Source: Azoarcus sp.
Lineage (GTDB): Bacteria > Pseudomonadota > Gammaproteobacteria > Burkholderiales > Rhodocyclaceae
Assembly: GCA_031268195.1 (NCBI GenBank)
Contig: JAIRXQ010000084.1
Span: 1-50,655 of the forward strand
DNA length: 50,655 nt
Direction of reading: 5' to 3'
The notes beneath the pieces were generated by a model. That model ran no database searches. It saw only the letters and a program-made list of their open reading frames with translations, and was not told the origin of the DNA. Within the stretch, counting starts at the first letter, position 1. Every line of letters starts with the position of its first letter. This document shows, in pieces, positions 25,701 to 35,360 of this stretch. The translations under genes and the position numbers were made by a program.

Positions 25701-26570
25701 TCCGCCGACCTCGCGCTCGAAGATCGCGTCGATGAGCGTGAATGGGAGTCGTTCGGCGGTATCGACGTGGGCCGCTTCCGCGCCGACACGGGGTCGCACA
25801 TCGATGTGTTCGGCACCACCGCGCTTGCCGGCGCCGCGACGAAAAAGCGTGGCGACAACGGCGATTACCTCGTCGGCGTGTTTCTGGAAGCGGGCTACGC
25901 CGATTTCAAGACGCACAACACCTACAGTGACATCGGGCGGCATGTCGACGGTAGCGGCTATTTGCGCGCTTACGGACTCGGCTTGATGGGGCGGCGGCAG
26001 TGGGACAACGGCAACCGGCTCGAAGCCTCGCTGCGCGGCGGGCGGCTGGAGACGCATTTCCGCTCGAAGGACTACGTCAATGCGCAGGGCCGCGCCGCTT
26101 CTTACGAGCTGGAGGTGCCTTATGCCGCCGCGCACCTCGGTGCGGGGCATACGTGGCAGTTGGACGAACTGAGCGATTTCGACTTGCTGGCGCGCTATTT
26201 CTGGACGTGGCAACAGGGCAAGACGGTGGCGCTGAGCGGCACCAGCGAGCGCGTGAATTTCCACGATTCCGACTCGCACCGTGTGCGCGCGGGCGGACGT
26301 TACACGCGCAAAAAACAGGGTGACGACAAGCGCGCGTGGTATGTCGGTGCGGCGGTGGAGCACGAATTCGGCGGCAAGACGAAAGGGCATGCCATCCATC
26401 AGGACGAGTTTGATGCGCCGAGCCTGCGCGGCACGAACGGTATTGTGCAAACCGGCATCATCTACCGTGCCCACAAGCAAAGCCCGTGGGGCGTGGAACT
26501 TGGCGTGCAGGGCTATGTCGGCGCGGTGCGCGGTGTGAGCGGGGGGATTCGGATCGGGCGCGAATTTTGA
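22734..26570 (+). CDS. Type V autotransporter with repetitive beta-helix passenger
   Basis: A 1278-residue self-secreting outer-membrane protein. It has a signal peptide (cleavage near SWSADA-like PAWSADA), a passenger of about 900 residues, then a C-terminal autotransporter barrel of about 280 residues ending GVSGGIRIGREF with the terminal aromatic. The passenger carries about eleven repeats of the form N-x-F-x4-V, 8-15 residues, then GGG-hydrophobic-hydrophobic-G (LAGGGVIGL, LEGGGLIGL, IDGGGIVGL and so on), each 50-70 residues apart. The ATG at 22734 is set by AAGGAG. An exposed adhesin-like role is likely; the ligand is unknown. Confidence 0.92.
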   Translation: MARKIPTESGILVTCCALMLYALPAWSADAVVEGNDRAALDAAVTAAGANGTVLFGMAAGVTFGLADPAVQIGVDNLTIEGWFDSGTGGVSALATSIFNAINASRTQTASDLNTATQNALVAYLASIGGTLTGLSSITSSDPTTTRSGGVSTTFYNGRKWLALDNNISGLSLENLGIYGVTANYTSVRVVNGLIGNINTTSGDVSIGHVTGNAFDDIHIQSSGNTDQYLAGGGVIGLRSTGTSGLTGGSVDVDKVSGNIFRNVTVATTGGAYLEGGGLIGLDAVSSPAEIIGHARLGELSGNLFTNVQVSSSDILLGGGLVGSNNNSKDDTNGFDNGDYDAAANRTYASIDTITNNVFAGGITVDVAKLMRGGGVIGVHGLSNASAMIQDFSGNVFYDITVNGTPAPDSSIRGGGIVGLASNDNDLTDVKGKGTEAAADDTELKVFGDIDNSLERAPVILDNASNNLFLNLTVKAAGSIDGGGIVGLRSGRGLTGLYTLQGNVFKGLTVETTTDTGDLIGGGVVGLSSKAVSFLDDVSDNYFDDIVVNIGGNIHGGGLIGVSAVKLAGDTDTKVAVIYNITRTDFLNSTVEAGGYIDGGGIVGVTGEPGTVGGIGDPVAGIALIDASRFTGNDVTADGDILGGVVYSYGAPGMIISDSVFTGNTMTSTSGHVYGTVALDTGVANADVGDPFTLTLRATNGKTTLFRGNSIDDTEGERTNSIYFGISNDPSNNDPDPAETDAQLIIDAQAGGTVALYDPIEAHQDGTHTFDMIVNGSGGAFIWGGENSFTTEAASGGTVALLSGSNTTLLKGMTLEADNHAFSLASGGTLNVRGSNVLTLSNGSATLRGTLNFDLAGTTLDDESTTMLTIVAPSDAVDISGSTVNLLDMPANVQFQAGDEFYLIKTADTDDLTGNPVNGHDYVRSGFTQGYDFIIDKNDVNGTGDNSQYLVARLTRARPAPEGKTLLEGRAAGLAYLAQRGSWLADHSYQSADLALEDRVDEREWESFGGIDVGRFRADTGSHIDVFGTTALAGAATKKRGDNGDYLVGVFLEAGYADFKTHNTYSDIGRHVDGSGYLRAYGLGLMGRRQWDNGNRLEASLRGGRLETHFRSKDYVNAQGRAASYELEVPYAAAHLGAGHTWQLDELSDFDLLARYFWTWQQGKTVALSGTSERVNFHDSDSHRVRAGGRYTRKKQGDDKRAWYVGAAVEHEFGGKTKGHAIHQDEFDAPSLRGTNGIVQTGIIYRAHKQSPWGVELGVQGYVGAVRGVSGGIRIGREF

Positions 26571-26582
26571 GGCCGATGTGGT

Positions 26583-28079
26583 TCAGGCATGCGCGTGGGC
26601 GATCCAGTCGTTGAACGTTGCGCGCGCGGCGGCGATGGTTTCCCCGGCGGTGAGTCCGAGCGGGCCGGCGCTTTGGGCGGCGAGGCGCTCCGCCGCCACG
26701 CCGTGCAGGTGTACGGCGGCGATGAGCGCGGCTTCGGCGGGCCAGCTTTGCGCGAGCAGGGCAAGGACGAGTCCACTCAACACATCGCCCATGCCCGCGC
26801 TCGCCATGCCCGCGTGCCCGCTGGTGTTGATGAACCAGCGTCCGTCCGGCGCGGCAACGATGGCGCCGCAGCCCTTGAGCACGATGTAAGCGCGGTGGCG
26901 GCGCGCCAGTTCGCGCGCCGCTGCGATGCGATCCGCCTGCACGGCGGCGGTGTCCGTGGCGAGCAGGCGAGCGGCCTCCGCCGGATGCGGGGTGAGCACG
27001 GTCGCGGCGGTTCGCGTCTGCACGGCGGTGGCCAGATCCGGCAGGCGGCTTATCAGGTTCAGGGCATCGGCGTCGAGTACGAGCGGCAGCGTCTGGCCCA
27101 CGAGGGTGCGCAACAGGCGCTCGGCTTCTTCGCTGCTGCCAAGCCCCGGCCCGGCGGCGCAGGCGCTGATGTGTTCCGGCAGGTGGCCGGCCAGGCGCAG
27201 CATTAACTCAGGCTGGACGAGATCGACGCCCGGCGCGGCGGCATCGAGCAGGCAGGCGTATACCCGCCCCGCGCCGAGCATGAGCGCCGCCCGCGCCGCG
27301 AGTAGCGCCGCGCCGGTCATGCCGGCCGCGCCGCCGAGGACGCAGGCGTCGCCGTACATGCCTTTGTGGCTGTTTTTGGGCCGTGGCGTGAGATGGGAGG
27401 CGAAGCCGTCGCGGTCGATGAGATGCCCCTGCGCGGGCACGGCGTCGCCGGCATTCAGCCCCAGGTCGCGTAGCAGGATTTCGCCGCATTGGTCGGGGCC
27501 GTCCAGCGTGAGCAGGCCGGGTTTCAGGGCGATGAAGGTGACGGTGTGCGTGGCGCGCACGCATGCGCCGAGGCGGCGGCCCGTGTCGGCCTCCAGGCCG
27601 CTGGGGGCGTCGATGGCAAGGATGGGCGTGCCGTGGGGCAGGGTATCGAGCGCACCGATCCACGCCGCGTAGCGGCCTTCGATCGGCCGCTCCAGCCCGA
27701 TGCCGAACAAGGCATCGACCACGAACGCCCAGCCGTGTTCGGGCGGCGGCGGCAGATCGGGAACCGTGACGCCGCCCTCGGCACGGAACGTGGCGTAGGC
27801 GTGGGCGGCATCCGCGGGCAGGCGCTCGGGCTCGCCCGCAAATACGACTGCGGTTTCCCGCTTCGCACGGCGTAGTTCGCGGGCCAGCACGAAGCCGTCG
27901 CCGCCGTTGTTGCCGGGGCCGCAGAGGACGAGCGCCGCACCGAGGCGGCCCGCGCCGAGGCGCAGGGCATCGAGCGCGGCGGCGTGGCCCGCGCGCGCCA
28001 TCAGCGACGGTTGCGCGTTGGGCAAAAAACGACGTTCGATTGCACGGATGTCGCGGACGGGATAAATCGGTAAAGACAT
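26583..28079 (-). CDS. nnr: Bifunctional NAD(P)H-hydrate epimerase / ADP-dependent dehydratase
   Basis: A 498-residue metabolite-repair enzyme that restores damaged NAD(P)HX. The N-terminal epimerase domain (about 1-215) has LCGPGNNGGDGFVLARELRR, DALFGIGL and IDAPSGLEADTG. The C-terminal ribokinase-like dehydratase has NSHKGMYGDACVLGGAAGM, AAGPGLGSS, LDADALNLI, LTPHPAEAARLL and SAGMGDVLSGLV. It is convergent with the autotransporter (12-bp gap) and divergent from tig. Confidence 0.95.
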   Translation of the reverse strand: MSLPIYPVRDIRAIERRFLPNAQPSLMARAGHAAALDALRLGAGRLGAALVLCGPGNNGGDGFVLARELRRAKRETAVVFAGEPERLPADAAHAYATFRAEGGVTVPDLPPPPEHGWAFVVDALFGIGLERPIEGRYAAWIGALDTLPHGTPILAIDAPSGLEADTGRRLGACVRATHTVTFIALKPGLLTLDGPDQCGEILLRDLGLNAGDAVPAQGHLIDRDGFASHLTPRPKNSHKGMYGDACVLGGAAGMTGAALLAARAALMLGAGRVYACLLDAAAPGVDLVQPELMLRLAGHLPEHISACAAGPGLGSSEEAERLLRTLVGQTLPLVLDADALNLISRLPDLATAVQTRTAATVLTPHPAEAARLLATDTAAVQADRIAAARELARRHRAYIVLKGCGAIVAAPDGRWFINTSGHAGMASAGMGDVLSGLVLALLAQSWPAEAALIAAVHLHGVAAERLAAQSAGPLGLTAGETIAAARATFNDWIAHAHA

Positions 28080-28218
28080 GATTTTTTGGCTCGCAAGGAG
28101 TACTGATCACGAATCAATATAAGCCAATAAGGTCAACCGCGCGGGAATACTGGAGAAAGCCCGGCCTCCCTGTGTAGAATGCGCATTTATTATTTTTCGA
28201 CACATCAGGATCGTTTGC

Positions 28219-29541
28219 ATGCAAACCAATCAGGAAGCCACGAACACCAACTCCCGCGCGCTTGAGCGCCGCATCGACATGTCGGTCGCGGTGACGGATA
28301 TCGACAAGGATGTCGATGTCCGCCTCAAAAGGCTCTCCCATACCGTGAAAATGCCGGGCTTTCGTCCGGGCAAGGTGCCGTTGCGCGTGGTGGCGCGCAC
28401 TTACGAGCCGCAGGTGCGCTCGGAGGCCATCGGCGCGGCGGTGGAAAAAGCCTTCGGCGAAGCGGTGCGTTCGCAGAATCTGCGCGTGGCGGGGTATCCG
28501 CGCATCGAGCCCAAGGAGGCTTCCGCCGCGGGGGTGCTCGAATTCAGCGCCGTGTTCGAGGTGTACCCCGATGTGGTCATCGGCGATCTTTCGGCGCGTG
28601 ACATCGAGCGCCCGCGACTGGAAGTGAGCGAGGCCGAGGTCGATCGCACGATCGAGGTGTTGCGTAAACAGCGCACGCGCTACGAACTCGTCGAGCGCGC
28701 CGCCGCGGCGGGCGACCGCATCGTGGTCGATTTTGCGGGTAGCAAGGATGGCAAGCTCTTCGAGGGTGGCCAGGCGCAGGAATTCCCCTTCGTCCTCGGC
28801 GCGGGCACGATGCTCAAAGAGTTCGATGCGGCGGTCGGCGGCATGACGGCGGGCGAGAGCAAATCGTTCGAGCTCACTTTCCCGGCCGACTATCCTGCCA
28901 AAGGACTCGCCGGACAGACGGTGCAGTTCGAGGTGAAAGTGCACAAGGTCGAAGCGCCGGTGCTGCCGGAGATCGACGCCGCCTTTGCCCGCGCGCTGGG
29001 TATTGGCGATGGCGATATCGCCAAGCTGCGCGAGGAAGTCAAGGGCAATCTGGTGCGCGAGGTCAAGCACCGCATCCAGGCCAAAACCAAGGATCGGGTC
29101 ATGGAGGCGCTGCTCGCCGCGACGCCGCTCGAAGCGCCCAAGGCGCTGGTCGATGCCGAATCCGCGCATCTGGCCGAAAACGCCCGTCAGGACCTGCGGT
29201 CGCGTGGCGTGCCCACCGACAAGGTGCCGGTGGAGTCCGCATGGTTTACCGATCAGGCGGTGCGCCGCGTCAAGCTCGGGCTCATCATGGCCGAACTGGT
29301 CAAGGCCAACCAGCTCCATGCCAGACCGGAGCAGGTCAGGGCGCTGGTCGAGGAGATGGCGTGCAGCTACGAGAGGCCCGCCGAGCTGGTGCACTGGTAT
29401 TACGAGAAACCGGAACGTCTGGCGCAGGCCGAGGCGCTCGTGACCGAAGACAACGTCGTGGAATGGGTCTGCGCCAAAGCCAGGACCACGGACAAGGCGG
29501 TGTCTTTCGACGAACTGATGGGCAATGCGCAATCGGCCTGA
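28219..29541 (+). CDS. tig: Trigger factor (ribosome-associated chaperone and prolyl isomerase)
   Basis: A 440-residue chaperone that binds nascent chains at the ribosome exit. The N-terminal ribosome-binding loop [10 protein letters not shown] is present. The FKBP-like PPIase domain (about 155-240: [35 protein letters not shown]) and the C-terminal helical arm follow. It heads the tig-clpP-clpX unit with a 19-bp gap to clpP. The upstream 139 bp is shared with divergent nnr; a TAGAAT -10-like hexamer is near 28174, but no clear -35 is seen. Confidence 0.96.
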   Translation: MQTNQEATNTNSRALERRIDMSVAVTDIDKDVDVRLKRLSHTVKMPGFRPGKVPLRVVARTYEPQVRSEAIGAAVEKAFGEAVRSQNLRVAGYPRIEPKEASAAGVLEFSAVFEVYPDVVIGDLSARDIERPRLEVSEAEVDRTIEVLRKQRTRYELVERAAAAGDRIVVDFAGSKDGKLFEGGQAQEFPFVLGAGTMLKEFDAAVGGMTAGESKSFELTFPADYPAKGLAGQTVQFEVKVHKVEAPVLPEIDAAFARALGIGDGDIAKLREEVKGNLVREVKHRIQAKTKDRVMEALLAATPLEAPKALVDAESAHLAENARQDLRSRGVPTDKVPVESAWFTDQAVRRVKLGLIMAELVKANQLHARPEQVRALVEEMACSYERPAELVHWYYEKPERLAQAEALVTEDNVVEWVCAKARTTDKAVSFDELMGNAQSA

Positions 29542-29560
29542 TGCCGCAGAGGGAGTGACG

Positions 29561-30193
29561 ATGAAGAATTATGCGCAGGAAGGCGACTGGAGTCCGAGGG
29601 GCCTCGGCCTCGTGCCGATGGTCGTCGAGCAGAGCGGGCGCGGCGAACGCGCCTACGATATTTATTCCCGTCTCCTGAAAGAGCGCATCGTCTTTCTGGT
29701 CGGCCCGGTCACGGACGAAACCGCCAACCTGATCGTTGCGCAAATGCTGTTTCTGGAGTCGGAAAATCCTGAAAAGGATATTTATTTCTACATCAACTCG
29801 CCCGGCGGCTCGGTGACGGCGGGGTTGTCGATTTACGACACCATGCAGTTCATCAAGCCCGAAGTGAGTACCCTGTGCACCGGGCAGGCGGCCAGCATGG
29901 GCGCCTTCCTGCTCGCGGCCGGGGCGCCGGGCAAGCGTTTCTGCCTGCCCAATTCGAGAGTGATGATCCATCAGCCGCTCGGCGGCTTTCAGGGGCAGGC
30001 GTCCGACATCGAAATCCACGCCAGAGAAATCCTCTATTTGCGTGCACGCCTCAATGAGATGCTCTCGAAACATACGGGCAAGCCCGTCGAGCAGATCGAA
30101 AAAGATACCGATCGGGATAATTTCCTGTCTGCCGAGGCAGCGAAGGAGTACGGTTTGATCGACAAGGTGATGACAACCCGTGGCGCAGACTGA
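29561..30193 (+). CDS. clpP: ATP-dependent Clp protease proteolytic subunit
   Basis: A 210-residue serine protease of the Clp complex. The catalytic triad is visible: Ser in [14 protein letters not shown], His in [12 protein letters not shown], and Asp in the C-terminal [14 protein letters not shown] region. The ATG at 29561 has GAGGGAG upstream and excludes an in-frame upstream extension. It lies between tig and clpX (20-bp gap), the conserved order. Confidence 0.97.
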   Translation: MKNYAQEGDWSPRGLGLVPMVVEQSGRGERAYDIYSRLLKERIVFLVGPVTDETANLIVAQMLFLESENPEKDIYFYINSPGGSVTAGLSIYDTMQFIKPEVSTLCTGQAASMGAFLLAAGAPGKRFCLPNSRVMIHQPLGGFQGQASDIEIHAREILYLRARLNEMLSKHTGKPVEQIEKDTDRDNFLSAEAAKEYGLIDKVMTTRGAD

Positions 30194-30213
30194 CGAAGGA
30201 AGGAGAGACGATC

Positions 30214-31491
30214 ATGCCGGACAAGAGGACGAGCGCGGACGGTGAAAAGCTGCTGTATTGTTCGTTTTGCGGCAAAAGCCAGCACGAAGTCCGCAAGCTG
30301 ATTGCCGGGCCGTCGGTCTTTATCTGCGATGAATGCATCGGGTTGTGCAACGACATCATCCGCGAGGAAATCGCAGACGGTCTGGGCGTGGAGAACATTC
30401 GCGGCCAGTTGCCCACGCCGCATGAGATCTGCGCCATCCTCGACCAATACGTGATCGGGCAGGCCAGTGCCAAACGCAACCTTTCCGTGGCGGTCTACAA
30501 CCACTACAAACGCCTGCGTCATCTCGGCGCGGTGGTCAAGGACGATGTGGAACTCGCCAAGAGCAACATCCTGCTCATCGGCCCCACGGGTTCCGGTAAG
30601 ACGCTGCTCGCGCAAACGCTGGCACGCCTCTTGAACGTGCCCTTCGTGATGGCCGACGCCACCACGCTCACTGAAGCGGGCTACGTGGGCGAAGATGTCG
30701 AAAACATTATTCAAAAGCTGCTGCAAAAATGCGACTACGATGTCGAGAAAGCGCAGCAGGGCATCGTCTACATCGACGAAATCGACAAAATCTCGCGCAA
30801 ATCCGACAACCCTTCGATTACCCGCGATGTTTCCGGTGAAGGCGTGCAACAGGCGTTGTTGAAGCTCGTCGAAGGCACCATTGCCTCGATTCCGCCACAG
30901 GGCGGACGCAAACACCCCAATCAGGATTTCATCCAGGTCGACACCACCAATGTGTTGTTCATCTGCGGCGGCGCATTCGACGGGCTGGAAAAGGTCATCC
31001 TCAATCGCACCGACAAGGTGGGCATCGGCTTCGGCGCCGAGGTCAAGAGTAGCGAAACCCGCAGTCTCACTGAAACCTTCGGGCAGGCGGAGCCGGAAGA
31101 CCTCATCAAGTTCGGACTCATTCCCGAGCTCATCGGGCGGCTCCCGGTGGTCGCCACGCTGCACGAGCTCGACGAAGACGCGCTCATCAAGATTCTGATC
31201 GAGCCCAAAAACGCGCTCATCAAGCAGTACCAGAAGCTGTTTTCGATGGAAGGCGTCGAACTGGAAATTCGTCCGGTGGCCCTGCATGCGGTGGCGCGCA
31301 AGGCGATTCGGCGCAAGACTGGCGCGCGCGGCCTGCGCTCCATTCTGGAGATGGCGCTGCTCGACATCATGTATGACCTGCCCAGCCTCGAAGCCGTCAC
31401 CAAGGTCGTCATCGACGAGGGCGCGATCGAAGATGGCGTGAAGCCGCTCCTGATCTACGCCGACAAGCCGAAAGTCTCCGGTTCCAACTGA
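30214..31491 (+). CDS. clpX: ATP-dependent Clp protease ATP-binding subunit ClpX
   Basis: A 425-residue AAA+ unfoldase that feeds substrates to ClpP. It has the N-terminal zinc finger CSFCGK...CDEC, Walker A GPTGSGKT, pore loop [10 protein letters not shown], Walker [10 protein letters not shown], ClpP-docking IGF loop ([11 protein letters not shown]) and sensor-2 [11 protein letters not shown]. All key motifs are intact and the length is normal. AAGGAAGGAGAG gives a strong ribosome site. Confidence 0.98.
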   Translation: MPDKRTSADGEKLLYCSFCGKSQHEVRKLIAGPSVFICDECIGLCNDIIREEIADGLGVENIRGQLPTPHEICAILDQYVIGQASAKRNLSVAVYNHYKRLRHLGAVVKDDVELAKSNILLIGPTGSGKTLLAQTLARLLNVPFVMADATTLTEAGYVGEDVENIIQKLLQKCDYDVEKAQQGIVYIDEIDKISRKSDNPSITRDVSGEGVQQALLKLVEGTIASIPPQGGRKHPNQDFIQVDTTNVLFICGGAFDGLEKVILNRTDKVGIGFGAEVKSSETRSLTETFGQAEPEDLIKFGLIPELIGRLPVVATLHELDEDALIKILIEPKNALIKQYQKLFSMEGVELEIRPVALHAVARKAIRRKTGARGLRSILEMALLDIMYDLPSLEAVTKVVIDEGAIEDGVKPLLIYADKPKVSGSN

Positions 31492-31527
31492 TCTTTCCGG
31501 GCGCCGCGCCGGGTGCGCGGCGACGCA

Positions 31528-31556
31528 CTTGAATAAACGATGCCGCGCCCCAATAT
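31528..31556 (+). promoter_or_regulatory. Heat-shock (sigma-32) type promoter of lon
   Basis: CTTGAAT, then a 13-base spacer, then CCCCAATAT closely matches the RpoH consensus CTTGAAA-N11-16-CCCCATNT. It lies in the 101-bp gap between clpX and lon, about 37 bp before the lon ATG, so lon can be induced independently of tig-clpPX. Confidence 0.75.
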
Positions 31557-31592
31557 GGATGCGGTACTTTCTTTTTATCCGAGGATGTCCCC

Positions 31593-34013
31593 ATGCCGGC
31601 CCCCGTCGATCTCCCCAACCAGCAACTCGAACTGCCGCTTTTGCCGCTGCGCGACGTGGTGGTGTTTCCGCATATGGTCATCCCGCTTTTCGTCGGTCGC
31701 CCCAAGTCGATCAAGGCGCTGGAGGCGGCGATGGAAGCGGGCAAGAGCGTCTTGCTCGTGGCGCAGCACTCTGCCGCCAAGGACGAGCCTTCGCCCGACG
31801 ATCTCTACGAAGTGGGCTGCGTCGCCAACATCCTGCAAATGCTGCGCTTGCCCGATGGCACCATCAAGGTGCTGGTCGAGGGCTTGCGCCGCGCCCGCCT
31901 CGATTCGATCGAGGAGCTGCGGCAGGTGTTCGTTGCCCGCGCCACGCCCGTGCGCTCCTCCGGCACGGACAAAACCGAGGTCGAAGCGATGCGGCGCGCG
32001 ATCATCGCCCAGTTCGACCAGTACGTGAAACTCAACAAGAAGATTCCCTCGGAGATCATCGCTTCGCTGGCGGGCATCGAGGACACCGGGCGGCTGGCCG
32101 ACACCATCGCGGCCCATCTGCCGCTCAAGCTTGAACAAAAGCAGGAAGTGCTGGAAATGATCGATGTGGGCCAGCGGTTGAACCGTCTGCTCGCACAGAT
32201 CGAAAACGAAATCGACATTCTTCAGGTCGAAAAGCGCATCCGTGGCCGCGTCAAGCGCCAGATGGAAAAGAGCCAGCGCGAGTACTACCTGAATGAGCAG
32301 GTCAAGGCCATCCAGAAAGAACTCGGAGAGGGCGAGGAGGGCGCCGACCTCGACGAGATGGAAAAAAAGATCAAAACCGTCGGCATGTCGAAAGAGGCGC
32401 TGGTCAAGACGCAGGGCGAGTTCAAGAAACTGCGCCTGATGTCTCCGATGTCCGCCGAAGCCACCGTGGTGCGCAACTACATCGACACCATGATCGGCCT
32501 GCCGTGGAAAAAACGCTCCCGTGTCAGCAAGGATCTCTCCGGGGCGCAAAAGATGCTCGACAAGGATCACTACGGGCTGGAGCGGGTGAAAGAGCGCATC
32601 GTCGAATACCTCGCCGTGCAGCAGCGCGTCGACAAGGTGAAAGCGCCCATCCTGTGCCTCGTCGGGCCTCCTGGCGTGGGCAAGACTTCCCTTGGGCAGT
32701 CCATCGCCAAGGCCACCAACCGCAAGTTTGTGCGCATGGCCTTGGGCGGCGTGCGTGACGAAGCCGAAATTCGCGGCCATCGCCGCACCTACATCGGCTC
32801 CATGCCCGGCAAAATCCTGCAAAACATGACCAAGGTCGGGGTGAAGAACCCGCTTTTCCTGCTCGACGAAGTCGACAAGCTCGGCATGGATTTCCGGGGC
32901 GATCCGTCCTCGGCGCTGCTCGAAGTGCTCGACCCCGAACAGAACCACACTTTTCAGGATCACTACATCGAGGTCGATTACGACCTCTCCGACGTGATGT
33001 TCGTTGCCACCGCCAACACCCTGAACATCCCGCCCGCGCTGCTCGACCGCATGGAAGTGATCCGGCTCTCCGGCTACACCGAGGACGAGAAGGTCCACAT
33101 CGCCCATCGCTACCTGCTGCCCAAGCAGTTGAAGAGCAACGGACTCAAGACTACCGAGCTGGCCGTCACCGATGAAGCCTTGCGCGACATCTGCCGCTAC
33201 TACACGCGCGAGGCCGGCGTGCGCGGGCTGGAGCGCGAAATTTCCAAGATTTGCCGCAAAATCGTCAAGGCGCTCGTCCTGAAACCGCGCGCACACAAGG
33301 TGGCGGTCAACGGCAAGAATCTCGGCAAATACCTCGGCGTGCGCCGCTACAGCTTCGGCATGGCCGAAAAACAGAACCAGATCGGACAGGTGACGGGGCT
33401 GGCGTGGACGGAAGTCGGCGGCGAACTGCTCACGGTGGAAGCCGTGGTGTTGCCCGGCAAGGGCAAGGTGATGACTACCGGCAAGCTGGGCGAAGTCATG
33501 CAGGAATCCATCCAGGCGGCCCTGTCGGTCGTGCGCCGTCGCGCCCAGTCGCTGGGCATCGACGGCGATTTCTACCAAAAAAGTGACCTTCACATCCACT
33601 TGCCCGAAGGCGCCATCCCCAAGGATGGCCCCTCGGCGGGTAGTGCCATTGCAACGGCCCTCGTTTCGGCGCTCACCGGCATTCCGGTCTGCTGCGATGT
33701 GGCGATGACCGGCGAAATCACGCTCCGTGGCGAGGTTTTGCCCATCGGCGGCCTGAAAGAGAAGCTCCTCGCGGCGGTGCGCGGCGGCGTTGCGCGGGCG
33801 CTGATTCCCGAAGAAAACGTCAAGGATCTTGCCGAAATCCCCGACAACATCAAGAATACGATCGAGATCGTTCCCGTGCGTTGGATCGACCAGGTTTTGG
33901 AGCTGGCGCTCGAACGCAAGCCGGTGCCGCTGGAAGAGTCCGATGAGGCCGTTTCCGCGCCCGGCGGGGAAGATCCGGCGGCAGCGGGTGCACAAGCCAT
34001 ACGGGCACATTGA
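31593..34013 (+). CDS. lon: ATP-dependent protease Lon
   Basis: An 806-residue Lon (LonA type). It has the N-terminal substrate domain ([19 protein letters not shown]), AAA+ domain with Walker [12 protein letters not shown] and Walker [10 protein letters not shown], and the protease domain with catalytic Ser in [11 protein letters not shown] and Lys in [11 protein letters not shown]. It degrades misfolded and regulatory proteins. A sigma-32 type promoter directly precedes it. A terminator then separates it from hupB. Confidence 0.98.
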   Translation: MPAPVDLPNQQLELPLLPLRDVVVFPHMVIPLFVGRPKSIKALEAAMEAGKSVLLVAQHSAAKDEPSPDDLYEVGCVANILQMLRLPDGTIKVLVEGLRRARLDSIEELRQVFVARATPVRSSGTDKTEVEAMRRAIIAQFDQYVKLNKKIPSEIIASLAGIEDTGRLADTIAAHLPLKLEQKQEVLEMIDVGQRLNRLLAQIENEIDILQVEKRIRGRVKRQMEKSQREYYLNEQVKAIQKELGEGEEGADLDEMEKKIKTVGMSKEALVKTQGEFKKLRLMSPMSAEATVVRNYIDTMIGLPWKKRSRVSKDLSGAQKMLDKDHYGLERVKERIVEYLAVQQRVDKVKAPILCLVGPPGVGKTSLGQSIAKATNRKFVRMALGGVRDEAEIRGHRRTYIGSMPGKILQNMTKVGVKNPLFLLDEVDKLGMDFRGDPSSALLEVLDPEQNHTFQDHYIEVDYDLSDVMFVATANTLNIPPALLDRMEVIRLSGYTEDEKVHIAHRYLLPKQLKSNGLKTTELAVTDEALRDICRYYTREAGVRGLEREISKICRKIVKALVLKPRAHKVAVNGKNLGKYLGVRRYSFGMAEKQNQIGQVTGLAWTEVGGELLTVEAVVLPGKGKVMTTGKLGEVMQESIQAALSVVRRRAQSLGIDGDFYQKSDLHIHLPEGAIPKDGPSAGSAIATALVSALTGIPVCCDVAMTGEITLRGEVLPIGGLKEKLLAAVRGGVARALIPEENVKDLAEIPDNIKNTIEIVPVRWIDQVLELALERKPVPLEESDEAVSAPGGEDPAAAGAQAIRAH

Positions 34014-34033
34014 CCGGATACCTCCGGAACGCG

Positions 34034-34090
34034 AACGGCCCGGCGTGGTTTGCGGTAGGCAACTACCGTCCGCGTCGCGGGCCGTTTTTC
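34034..34090 (+). terminator. Terminator between lon and hupB
   Basis: AACGGCCCG pairs with CGGGCCGTT and runs into TTTTT. Within the loop a second hairpin, CGGTAG-GCAA-CTACCG, forms. The result is a branched but convincing intrinsic terminator. Confidence 0.75.
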
Positions 34091-34117
34091 ATGACCATGC
34101 GGAGGAGGGAATCAGGC

Positions 34118-34390
34118 ATGAACAAAACCGAGTTGATCGATGCTGTTGCCGAGCGGGCGGACGTCTCCAAGGCGCAAGCGGGCAGGATACTTGACGCGGT
34201 TACCGCTTCGGTGACGGCAGCGCTCAAGAAAAAGGAATCCGTGACCCTGGTTGGATTCGGCACTTTTTATGTGAGCAAGCGTTCTGCGCGCACCGGGCGC
34301 AATCCGCGCACCGGCAAAGCCATCAAGATCGCCGCCGCCACGGTGCCGAAGTTCCGCGCTGGCAAGAGTCTGAAGGGGGCGGTAAAATAG
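34118..34390 (+). CDS. hupB: DNA-binding protein HU (beta type)
   Basis: A 90-residue nucleoid protein starting [20 protein letters not shown], with the DNA-binding arm [20 protein letters not shown] and the C-terminal [12 protein letters not shown]. The ATG at 34118 follows GGAGGAGGGA. Its position between lon and tRNA-Val is conserved in betaproteobacteria. IHF-type features are absent. Confidence 0.97.
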   Translation: MNKTELIDAVAERADVSKAQAGRILDAVTASVTAALKKKESVTLVGFGTFYVSKRSARTGRNPRTGKAIKIAAATVPKFRAGKSLKGAVK

Positions 34391-34449
34391 CGCGCTTTCC
34401 ATGAGCGGAAACAGCACCCAGTGTGTCGTTCGGTGTGTAGTTTTTGCAC

Positions 34450-34525
34450 GGGTGCTTAGCTCAGTTGGTAGAGCGTCGCCCTTACAAGGCGAATGTCAGC
34501 GGTTCGAGCCCGTTAGCACCCACCA
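34450..34525 (+). tRNA. tRNA-Val (anticodon TAC)
   Basis: A 76-base cloverleaf GGGTGCTTAGCTCAGTTGG... with anticodon loop CCTTACAAG, T-arm GGTTCGAGCCC, acceptor pairing GGGTGCT/AGCACCC and encoded CCA. Confidence 0.97.
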
Positions 34526-34530
34526 TTCTA

Positions 34531-34612
34531 TTGTCCGAAGCAGTCCGATAAAGGCCGGAATCCTCAATAAAAACAAGGATTTCGGCCTTTTCTTGTCCGA
34601 TGCAGTCCGGTA
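34531..34612 (+). terminator. Terminator after tRNA-Val flanked by 20-bp direct repeats
   Basis: AAGGCCGGAATCCT and AGGATTTCGGCCTT form a 14-bp stem (one G-U) followed by TTCTTG, at 34551-34594. It is bracketed by near-identical 20-mers at 34531-34550 (TTGTCCGAAGCAGTCCGATA) and 34593-34612 (two differences). The terminator role is clear; the meaning of the repeats is not. Confidence 0.75.
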
Positions 34613-34676
34613 TGACCCACTGAAAGCCAAGGGTAAAGCATGCCTGTTGACGCCGCCCGCCGCCGCACAGCGTTTG

Positions 34677-35302
34677 TCAGATTTCAACATCCAGCAAAAG
34701 GTCACTATGTTCAAGCATTGCTGGTTTGACACGACGCCCGAGCGTGCAAAGAAACAACTGGCACCCCTCGCGGCGTGCAAACTTCATGGCGGGGATGAAA
34801 TCGCTATCTCCGGAAACGAGCACGACGATTTGTGCATGCTTTTTAAGTGTCAATGCAGCGATGTCCAGTCCGATGCGCATATCCACGCCTTTTTGCTGAA
34901 TTTGGGGCTTCAAGTCCGTGTGCGTGATCGTCATCCCTTCGCAGTCTTTCGCCGCAAAGCGTTTCGCCGGCACCCCCCATCCATTGAAAGACAGCTCACC
35001 GAGGCGTAGCGCGCCATAAACGGGAGCTTCGCCAATTCGCCAAACATGCGCGTCGACCTCTCCACCACGGGGTTGGTACCGAAATCCACCGGATCACCCC
35101 CCAACGGTTTTTGTTCATGCGAAGTCAGCAGCGTGGAATCGTAGTAATACACCCGATGCAAACGATGCTCCCGCAGATTGGGCAAGGCAGTGATCTTGTC
35201 GATCAGGCTCTTGAACTCAACAGAGGTTGCGGGGTGTTTGGCGTTTCCGATCTTTCGTTTTGCGAACCCGCCATCAATCAGAATTGCGTAATTCATTGGC
35301 AT
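34677..35302 (-). pseudogene. NYN-domain (LabA/DUF88-type) protein, frameshifted
   Basis: The first part (to about 35012) reads MPMNYAILIDGGFAKRKIGN...FGELAKLPFMA and then runs off-frame. The homologous continuation RLGELSFNGWGVPAKR, then KGVDMRIGLDIAALTLKK, VVLVSGDSDFIPAMKFA and GRRVKPAMLEHSDLLLDV, is in another frame and ends at 34677. The switch lies at the GCGCGC stretch near 35008-35014 (equivalent to two extra bases or one lost). Together they make a full NYN/PIN-like nuclease with its aspartates (LIDGG, SGDSD), about 207 residues. It is a pseudogene unless this is a sequencing error. Confidence 0.75.
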
Positions 35303-35360
35303 AATATGAAGATAAAAAGATGGCCGCCAGCAGGTCGAATGTCGAGCATCCTGTTACATG

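Noticed and set aside
23466-26480. Very long open frame on the minus strand opposite the autotransporter
   Set aside because: It is a codon-bias shadow: no ribosome site, no recognisable domain, and the plus strand encodes a complete autotransporter.
31575-34010. Long minus-strand open frame opposite lon
   Set aside because: It mirrors the lon codons without any domain of its own.
34531-34612. Prophage or island attachment site at tRNA-Val
   Set aside because: The direct repeats do not overlap the tRNA 3' end, no integrase is nearby, and they only bracket a terminator.
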